Shown here: positions 57,652 to 64,000 of the stretch, in pieces
Layout of the letters: each line of letters begins with the position of its first letter
Position numbering within the stretch: position 1 is the stretch's first letter
Assembly: GCF_026210795.1 (NCBI RefSeq)
Contig: NC_089429.1
Span: 7,721,001-7,785,000 of the forward strand
Reading direction: 5' to 3'
Length of the DNA: 64,000 nt
Source: Rhizophagus irregularis
Lineage: Eukaryota > Glomeromycota > Glomeromycetes > Glomerales > Glomeraceae
Notes under the pieces: model-generated
The model's input: the letters and a program-made list of their open reading frames with translations, nothing else
The model's database searches: none
Told to the model about the DNA's origin: nothing
Position numbers and translations under genes: made by a program

Positions 57652-59698
57652 GAGGTGTGCTCCGGTGAAATCCGTTCAATCCGTCATCCGATCTGATAAA
57701 AAAACGGATCATCCGGATTAAGAATGAATGGATTGCGGATAATCTGGATGGATCCGTTGGATAACATCGGATTGATCGGATGTTACACGGATGACCGGAT
57801 TGACCGGATTGATCAGATAATCTGGTCAAATTCATAACTTTTTTTTTTTTTTTAACATAAATGTTTTTTTTTAAAAAAAAACACCTTTTTTTCTTTAGGA
57901 CGGACTTGGACTTGGACTTCGGAATGACTTGGACGGCTTGAATTTTGAAAAGTAAGTGTAAATTTCTTTTTCTTTTGTCTTGGGAATGTCACTAAACGTT
58001 CCTTTACTTCATTTCTTTAAGGGACGCCTGCCTGGAACTCAATTTCGGCTTGGGCTATAAAGGTAAGTTGGGGGAGAGTAATTTTGATTTTTTGTTTGTC
58101 TTTGGGAACGTCATTAACGTTCCTTTTGCTTTTTTTCTTTAGGGGACGCCCTCCCAGATTTGGATTTCATAAAGGTAAGTTGGGGAGGGTATTTTCAGGT
58201 TTTTTTTTGTCTTTGGGAACGTCATTAACGTTCCTTTTGCTTTTTTTCTTTAGGTGACGCCCTTCCTAGACCTGGATTTCAGTTTGGGCTATTAAAGTAA
58301 GTTGGGGAAATTAATTTTTGTTTTTTTTTTGTCTTTAGAAACATCATTAACATTCCTTTTGCTTTTTTTCTTTAGGTGACGCCCTTCCTAATCTGGATTT
58401 CAGCTTGGGCTATTAAAGTAAGTTGGGGATGTTATTTTTGAGTTTTTTTTTGTCTTTGGGAACGCAATTAATGTTCCTTTTGCTTCTTTTCTTTAGGTGA
58501 CGCCCTTCCTGGATCTGGATTTCAGCTTGGGCTATTAAAGTAAGTTGAGGGAGGGTGTTTTGCTTATTTTTTTTTTAGGAACGTCATTAACGTTCCTTTT
58601 GCTTCTTTTCTTTAGGTGACACCCTTCCTGGACCTGAATTTCGGCTTGGGCTATTAAAGTAAGTTGGGGAGGGTGTTTTATCTTTTTTTTTTGTCTTTAG
58701 GAACGTTATTAACGTTCCTTTTGCTTTTTTCCTTTAGGTGACGTCCTTCCTAACCTGGATTTCGGCTTGGACTATTAAAGTAAGTTGGGGAGATTATTTT
58801 TGAGTTTTTTTTTGTCTTTGGGAACGTAATTAACATTCTTTTTGCTTCTTTTCTTTAGATGACGCCCTTCCTGGACCTGGATTTCAGCTTGGGCTATTAA
58901 AGTAAGTTTGGGAAGTTAATTTTTATTTTTTTTTGTCTTTAGGAACGTCATTAACGTTCCTTTTGCTTCTTTTCTTTAGGAGACGCCCTCCCGGATTTGG
59001 ATTTTATAAAGGTAAGTTGGGGAGGTTATTTTTGAGTTTTTTTTGTCTTTGGGAACGTAATTAACGTTCCTTTTGCTTCTTTTCTTTAGGTGACGCCCTT
59101 CCTGGACCTGAATTTCGGCTTGGACTATTAAAGTAAGTTGGGGAAGGGTTTTTTATCTTTTTTTTTTGTCTTTAGGAACGTAACTAACGTTCCTTTTGCT
59201 TCTTTCTTTAGGAGGACGCCTCTTGGACCTGGATTTCGGCATGGGTTATAAAGGTAAGTTGGGGGAAAGGTATTTTTGTTTTTTTGTTTTTAGGAATGTA
59301 ATTAACGTTCCTTTTGCTTCTTTTTTTAGGGAGACACCTTCTTGGACCTCTAAATCTTAAACTTTTTATAAATATTGTGTCAACTAATTTGTTAAAAATC
59401 ATTTGTAATAACGTAAAAATAAATACTATGTTTATTATTATAAAATTTCTAATTGTTAATTAATATTAATAAAAAGTATTAAGTAGAAAAAACTGAATTC
59501 AGATTCACCAGATTCACCGGATTGATCGGATTATTCAGATATCCGGTCAACCATCCGGTCAAATTGGTGAGCAAGTATTGACCGGATATCCGATGATCTA
59601 TCCGGTCAATCCGATGAATCATCCAGATCAATCCGAATCCAGTCAAATTTTGGATGGATGACCGGATATCTGGATTGACCAGATTCGAAGCATACCTC
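57652..59698. mobile_element. 2.05 kb TA-flanked element with CCGGAT ends carrying an intron array
   Basis: The left end GAGGTGTGCTCCGG and the complemented right end GAGGTATGCTTCGA form short terminal repeats flanked by TA (57650-57651 and 59699-59700). Sub-terminal regions (57660-57835 and 59505-59690) are built of CCGGATTGA, GACCGGAT and ATCCGGTCA units in both orientations, so each end can fold. Similar CCGGAT units form the repeat at 26.5-27.85 kb. The central 1.46 kb is the exon/intron-like tandem array. No transposase is present. Confidence 0.75.
57899..59360 (+). repeat. Tandem array of about 12 exon/intron-like units
   Basis: Each unit of about 110-120 bp consists of a 5' splice donor GTAAGTTGGGG, a T-rich stretch ending TTTGTCTTT, the palindrome GGAACGTCATTAACGTTCC, a polypyrimidine tract and acceptor (TTTTGCTTCTTTTCTTTAG), and then a 32-43 nt block such as GTGACGCCCTTCCTGGACCT followed by GGATTTCAGCTTGGGCTATT. 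The first intron-like segment is 57952-58021, and the last acceptor is at about 59329. The likely ancestral block (GG-13 codons-G, 42 nt) is a symmetric phase-1 exon encoding DALPDLDFGLGYKG. Many present copies have TATTAAAG instead of TATAAAG, which adds a stop or shift. Two copies (third and tenth blocks) share an 11 nt deletion. Confidence 0.85.
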
Positions 59699-59704
59699 TA
59701 TATA

Positions 59705-61065
59705 CAATAACTTTCATGTCCAAAAAAAATATTTCATAAACTTGCACTATAGGTATACATATGTAGTTTTAGTAGAAACTGTACAAGTTTAACAAAGAAT
59801 GTGAATATTAAAAAGATTCAAATAAAACTAAATAAAGATTTAAAAACTAAATAAAAAACCAAATATAGCTTAGTTACAGTGAAAAATGTTCAAAATTTTT
59901 TCATCCAATATTTGAGTTAATAGGAAATTTACCATCGAAATTTTGCGTTCCTACATAGAAAAGTCAAAGACGCGAAACTCTAGCGATTTCAAACTTTGCA
60001 AGTGGCTTAGCTAGGATTGTCACTATTAATTACCATCTTTAAAATTTGTATATCATATCACATGATGATATGACAATCCAGTAAAAAAGGAGTATTAGCC
60101 ATTTTTAGCGATAATTTGTGTAAATCGGCATTATTAAAATTCTCCAGTTGAGTGGCAATTTGTCCTTTAATTTAAAAGAAATATTTACCAACTTAAAGTA
60201 TAATAACATTAAATAAAAGTTTTTTAATACTCACCCCCAATTTACTGTATTATATAGTATTTTGTATAATAAAAATGTAACAAAATCAATATTTTAATTA
60301 AAGGTAGACAAATCAGCCCATATGAATAAAGAAAAGAAATATTAGTAATATATACCTTTTTATGCATTTCTAGATATAATAAATAAAAAAAAAATATAAA
60401 AATATGTATTTCTGGATATATTAAATAGATAAAAAATTGTGTTTTTAAATAAAAAAAAATTGAGAACAAAGAAAAGGTTTTAATAAGATAAACAAAAATG
60501 CGAAATGTAAATATTTAAATTATGTGATCACATGACATGTTATTTTATAGCCTGAATACATTTATAATTAAATTTGGTAAAACTATGTCATAAAATAAAA
60601 ATTTTTCAATCCAAATGACCCTTTGATTAAAAAATTATCGAAAAAAAATCTTTCCAAATGAACCCTTAGAAAATTTCTCATCAAAAAAATATTGAAATGA
60701 TCCCTCTAGTTAAAAAATTTTTTAAGTTAAGATTACATGAAACTGCGCATTAATTTACGTTAGCACAGATTAACGCTAAATCACATGATTCTGCGAAGGC
60801 AACACAAAACAGTGCAATGAAAATTAGCATCGATCATTGCACAGATTTATTTACATCGCACAAAACATTGCATAACACAGTGTATAGTTTAACATTTATC
60901 GTAAAATATTTTTATTTAATTATTTTCTAGTTACACTCTATCTAGAAGAACAATTATTAATATATAAATTTTCGCCTATAAAATATTAATCTAAAATAAA
61001 GAAAATAATTAAATTTGTGATTAATAAATTAAATACTTTTATAATTAAAATACATAATTAATTAA
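59705..61065. other. AT-rich spacer
   Basis: No gene was found. The reverse-oriented third copy of the GTAGACAAATCAGCCCATATG motif lies at 60304-60324. The block 60590-60720 repeats A/T words of the form CAAATGA(C/T)CC and AAAAAATT. The 75-codon minus ORF at 60242 is not protein-like. Confidence 0.4.
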
Positions 61066-61068
61066 GAC

Positions 61069-61862
61069 ATCTTACCAGCTAAAACAGTTTCATTGGTTTC
61101 TTCCAAATTATTCTCCAGATCTGATTCAGTAGTATTTTGTTCTTTACTATTATTATCGTTAATTTCTGCTTATCATATCATTATCCATTATATTATCATC
61201 TTCCAATGGACTTTTACATTTAAGCTAGTAGTATTTAAATAAATTAATAATAAAAAAAAAATAACAATTAAACAGATAATTTAAATAATTAGTTAATTAC
61301 CCATCTCTGTATGACTACATCAGAATCCCATTTGCCCATACATTCTTGAACTTTTGATGATGAGACTTTAGGTTGATCATATGTTGGATCCAAAAGCATT
61401 AATATAACTGTAATACTGAATTTTACATTATCCATAATTTGAAGCTCTTCTTTACTAAATGATCATTACAAAATAAACTCAATAAAGTATAGTGAATCTG
61501 GATCATTATCCATTTTATTCCATAAATTAAACCTTGCATTTTTAACTGTTTCTGATTCTTTCCAACGCCTAACTTATTCAGGATCAGTAAACTTATTAGG
61601 TTTACATGTAAATAGATTGAATATGGCATAAACAGTATCCTTAATTTTGCGAACATATGAACTCCTGTGATTACGAAAATATTTCAATACCTAAATAAAA
61701 ATGTTTTAAAAAATATTTTATAATAAAGCAAAAAAATAGGTACTATATACATAATAGAATAACTAGCATCCCATAATTTTGACCATTCATTTAAACTACT
61801 AAGTTCTCGCATCTTTTCAGGATAATCAGTTTGAATTTGTAATTTAAAGACACGTTGTAATC
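61069..61862 (-). pseudogene. Decayed three-exon gene, unknown family
   Basis: Minus-strand exon-like blocks appear in order. 61862-61765 reads RVFKLQIQTDYPEKMRELSS and LNEWSKLWDASYSIM. After an intron ending TTTATTTAG, 61690-61310 reads VLKYFRNHRSSYVRKIKDTV, NLFTCKPNKFTDPE, a stop, VRRWKESETVKNARFNLWNK, then two stops, SFSKEELQIMDNVKFSITVI and KWDSDVVIQRW. After a second GT-AG intron (donor GTAATTAAC, acceptor ACTACTAG) an acidic tail follows (SKEQNTTESDLENNLEETNE). The introns are normal, but at least three in-frame stops make it dead. Protein family not recognised; the pattern could be an element-borne gene. Confidence 0.45.
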
Positions 61863-62259
61863 ATGGATATTGGACTTAATGGAATAGATAAATAATATAT
61901 CGAATAGAGGATTACATGGTAGAAAGTCACATGATCGGATAAATAATACACTGGAAAGGATAAACGTTTAGGAGAAGAGATGATCTACATGATGTAATGT
62001 TTATTAAACGATTAACGAAAAACCAATAGATTAATCAGGGGGTCGATCAATGCGGCTTAGCAACCAGTTTATCAAGTCCATCAATAGGAATAATTAGGAG
62101 GAGTAATTATAAGCCACAAAAGATAGATTATAAGAATAACATATAAAATGGGAGCGAATTAAAATCGAATTTAATGAAAATACATAAAATATTGAAAAAC
62201 AAAAAGATAATATAAAAGATAATATAAAGGATAATATGAAAAGATGATACGAAAAGATA

Positions 62260-62395
62260 GCACAGCCACAAAAGATGGATTATTTCTTTACGATATAATA
62301 TTTGAAAGATTATGTTATTTTAAAGAAAAGATAGCACAGCCACAAAAGACAGGTTATAAATTATTTCTTTAAGATGTAATATTTGAAAGATAGAA
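62260..62395. repeat. Tandem duplication of about 70 bp
   Basis: AAAAGATAGCACAGCCACAA at 62255 and 62327 starts two units that share TTATTTCTTTA(C/A)GAT and AATATTTGAAAGAT. A related CCACAAAAGATAGATTATAA lies at 62113. It lies in a purine-rich GATAATATAAA stretch (62140-62410). Confidence 0.7.
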
Positions 62396-62424
62396 AAGAT
62401 AACATATAAAATAGTATATAAAGT

Positions 62425-62520
62425 CGTCGGGCTGATAGTGTAGTCACTACGTTCCTCCACCTCGGCCAGGGCCTCGCAGTACCTACATCCCCCCTCCGTG
62501 GGGCGGGGAATCCCTATATA
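62425..62520 (+). repeat. GC-rich tRNA-like / SINE-like segment
   Basis: An island of high GC in AT-rich DNA begins GGGCTGATAGTGTAGTCACT, which resembles a pol III A box of a Gly/Asp/Glu tRNA gene, and ends GGGGCGGGGAATCCC. A good B box was not found and a cloverleaf could not be drawn, so a tRNA is not called. It may be a degenerate SINE or part of the leader of the downstream gene. Confidence 0.25.
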
Positions 62521-62524
62521 TCTG

Positions 62525-62930
62525 AAACAATATGAAACAAGATCTGAAACATAACAATATAAGCAAAAAAGGATAAAATAAGGGAAAAGAGAGGAAAATA
62601 AGAGAGAATCAGAGAGGGTGTTTCGATGTTTCAGATGTTTCGGCAATTTTGGTAAAAGTCAGGCGAGGACAACCCTCCCAGAAAAAGTTTTGATTTTACC
62701 CCCCAGATCTGAAACTTCTGAAACATCTGAAACTGATTCAGGATTCCGTTCGTTTTCTTATTGGAGGCAGTGAGATAGCAAATCGAGTAAACAGATAGGT
62801 TAATAACCCCTAGAAGGACTGTAGAACCACAGGAGGGTAACCGGGTAGGAGCACGGATCCTTGGAAAAAATATATTCGGCAATTGAAGATTAGGTAACTA
62901 TAAATTAGTACTCGATTTGATAGAACAAAA
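62525..62930. other. Leader region of the helicase gene
   Basis: Contains repeated CTGAAAC and GTTTCAGA words in both orientations (62522-62550, 62630-62640, 62705-62735), which can pair, and a GC-richer stretch 62770-62870. No ORF of protein-like composition is seen; the minus ORFs here are not convincing. The first ATG of the helicase is at 62932, with an upstream in-frame TGA at 62884. Confidence 0.4.
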
Positions 62931-62931
62931 A

Positions 62932-64000
62932 ATGACCACTCAAGCTCAAGTTATCCCCAAGTTCGGTGAACAAACGAAAGCCTTCAGTATCGATGAGCTT
63001 AAACGGTTTATTGTCGCTGCAAAGAGTATGAATGATCTCGATCAAGCCAAGAGGTATCTTTGCAGTTATTTCATTCTCTGTGCAGATCCTCATGGGGTTT
63101 TCTGGTGGGACCCGGATAGTAAAAGTTTGAAACACGTTATTGACAAAAATATTGGTAAACTTATCCGTCCAATCACGAAGACATTCTACACACAACCTGA
63201 ACAAGGACCCTCTCAAAAGACCGAGTTCAACATCTACAAGTGGTTTATGGTCGAGAATACCGATGTATGTAATGCAACCTGTGATCCCCATAAACAGCGA
63301 ATCTTCAGATCCTTAACCGGCCAACTCTATCTAAATATCTTCCCGGGATTCCTCCACGTCTTACGTCCGATATCTACCTTTGAGTCTACAATTCACCTCG
63401 CGGTTAAATTTATCTTCTCTCGCATTCAGGATATCTGGTGTTCGGGTGATTGGAATCTCACTGAGTATATCATCAAGTGGTTAGCCGGTGTATCTGCTGG
63501 AAGGAAGATGTACTCGATCCTTTACCTGAAATCTGGACAGGGTTGGGGCAAAGGTATTATAACAGATTTCATTCAGCGCAGCGTCCTAGGCACTCAACTC
63601 GTTTATAAGACCAGCGATCCTCAAACGATTCTTGGAAGTTTCAATGGGCAATTACAGGGTAAGGTTCTTCTTCTCCTCGAGGAAATGCCCACGGAAAAAA
63701 GCCAGTGGAATAATCTGTATCGCTCTTTAAAGGATAAGGTAACGAGTGACATAATAGAAATCCATGAAAAATACAAGACGCCAACACATTACAAAAACTT
63801 TATGTCAACTATCGTCCTAACCAACGAAAATGCTCTCAGAGTGGAGAACGATGATAGGCGCACAGTGTTCTTGGATGTGTCACCATCCCGTAAGGGAGAC
63901 CTCAACTACTTCAAAAAACTCGGTGACGCTATGAAATACCCAGGCGCCAGTGAGGCGTTCTATGCTTATTTGAGACCCATCGGGCGTGATGCTTACCCGG
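62932..64000 (+). CDS. DUF5906-type replicative helicase, partial (N-terminal 356 aa)
   Basis: Open from ATG at 62932 to the window edge without a stop. Residues about 190-340 carry a P-loop helicase: LKSGQGWGKGIITDF (Walker A, about residue 200), GKVLLLLEEMP (Walker B with two Glu, about 250), FMSTIVLTNENA (sensor 1) and NDDRRTVFLDVS (arginine region). This arrangement matches the SF3-like helicases of the DUF5906 / phage- and virus-type primase-helicase family. The first 190 residues lack a recognised primase motif. Codon use is visibly more GC-rich than in the F-box, BTB and ML genes, so recent transfer or a mobile-element origin is likely. In this family the enzyme unwinds DNA at element or viral replication origins. 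The C-terminus lies outside the window. Confidence 0.8.
   Translation, partial: MTTQAQVIPKFGEQTKAFSIDELKRFIVAAKSMNDLDQAKRYLCSYFILCADPHGVFWWDPDSKSLKHVIDKNIGKLIRPITKTFYTQPEQGPSQKTEFNIYKWFMVENTDVCNATCDPHKQRIFRSLTGQLYLNIFPGFLHVLRPISTFESTIHLAVKFIFSRIQDIWCSGDWNLTEYIIKWLAGVSAGRKMYSILYLKSGQGWGKGIITDFIQRSVLGTQLVYKTSDPQTILGSFNGQLQGKVLLLLEEMPTEKSQWNNLYRSLKDKVTSDIIEIHEKYKTPTHYKNFMSTIVLTNENALRVENDDRRTVFLDVSPSRKGDLNYFKKLGDAMKYPGASEAFYAYLRPIGRDAYP

Noticed and set aside
57569-57835. 88-codon minus ORF rich in Ser/Arg/Ile
   Set aside because: It translates the CCGGAT-type inverted repeats at the element end.
59208-59402. 64-codon minus ORF
   Set aside because: Antisense of the last exon/intron-like units; no independent support.
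62425-62520. tRNA gene
   Set aside because: An A-box-like start is present, but no B box and no cloverleaf could be drawn by eye.
62905-63291. 128-codon minus ORF
   Set aside because: Antisense shadow of the helicase coding sequence.

Overview
The window looks like nuclear DNA of an arbuscular mycorrhizal fungus (Glomeromycotina, most like Rhizophagus). This is inferred from the very AT-rich background, 65-86 bp GT-AG introns, F-box and BTB/SPRY genes of the kind expanded in these fungi, a secreted ML-domain protein, a Plavaka-type transposon and a LINE with an RRM-like ORF1 family. No search was possible, so the species is not established. Only four genes look intact: an F-box protein (12319-13878, -), a BTB/SPRY protein (18427-19824, +), a secreted ML/NPC2-like lipid-binding protein (31706-32191, -) and the start of a DUF5906-type replicative helicase (62932 to the window end, +). 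A 59-residue two-exon gene at 4806-5053 is plausible. Most other coding signal is decayed and is visible only by reading frames without start codons.

Layout. 1-12 kb is gene-poor and full of relics: a minus-strand relic at 2.6-3.7 kb, exon traces at 5.6-8.5 kb, a minus-strand QEPT-repeat fragment, a 450-480 bp tandem repeat carrying broken minus-strand coding, and a plus-strand relic at 11.0-11.7 kb. 12-20 kb holds the F-box and BTB/SPRY genes and one copy of a segmental duplication whose partner lies at 28-29.8 kb. 20-31 kb holds further relics, a hairpin-forming 58 bp minisatellite, duplicated decayed coiled-coil genes, an 84 bp hAT-like MITE and a decayed repeat protein. 31-35.4 kb holds the ML gene and a palindromic terminal-inverted-repeat element.

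35.9-51.3 kb is one LINE insertion bounded by an 18 bp target-site duplication. A 6.5 kb Plavaka transposon (TSD ATG, CACT ends) landed inside its ORF2, and a 172 bp MITE landed near the ORF2 end. The Plavaka element carries a transposase gene (- strand, one intron, five stops) and a divergent five-exon coiled-coil accessory gene (+). 53-56.6 kb holds a decayed RRM-like gene split by two elements whose removal, with one target-site copy, restores the frame exactly. One of these elements itself contains another element and fold-back satellites. 57.6-59.7 kb is a TA-flanked element whose core is a tandem array of about 12 units, each with a GTAAGT donor, a polypyrimidine tract, a TTTAG acceptor and a 32-43 nt exon-like block. 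This array is the most unusual object in the window. 61-62.5 kb holds another decayed gene and repeats, after which base composition rises into the helicase gene.

The surviving genes are unrelated single genes with no operon logic. The dominant story is layered transposon insertion and decay, which can be dated relatively because each insertion preserves its target duplication.
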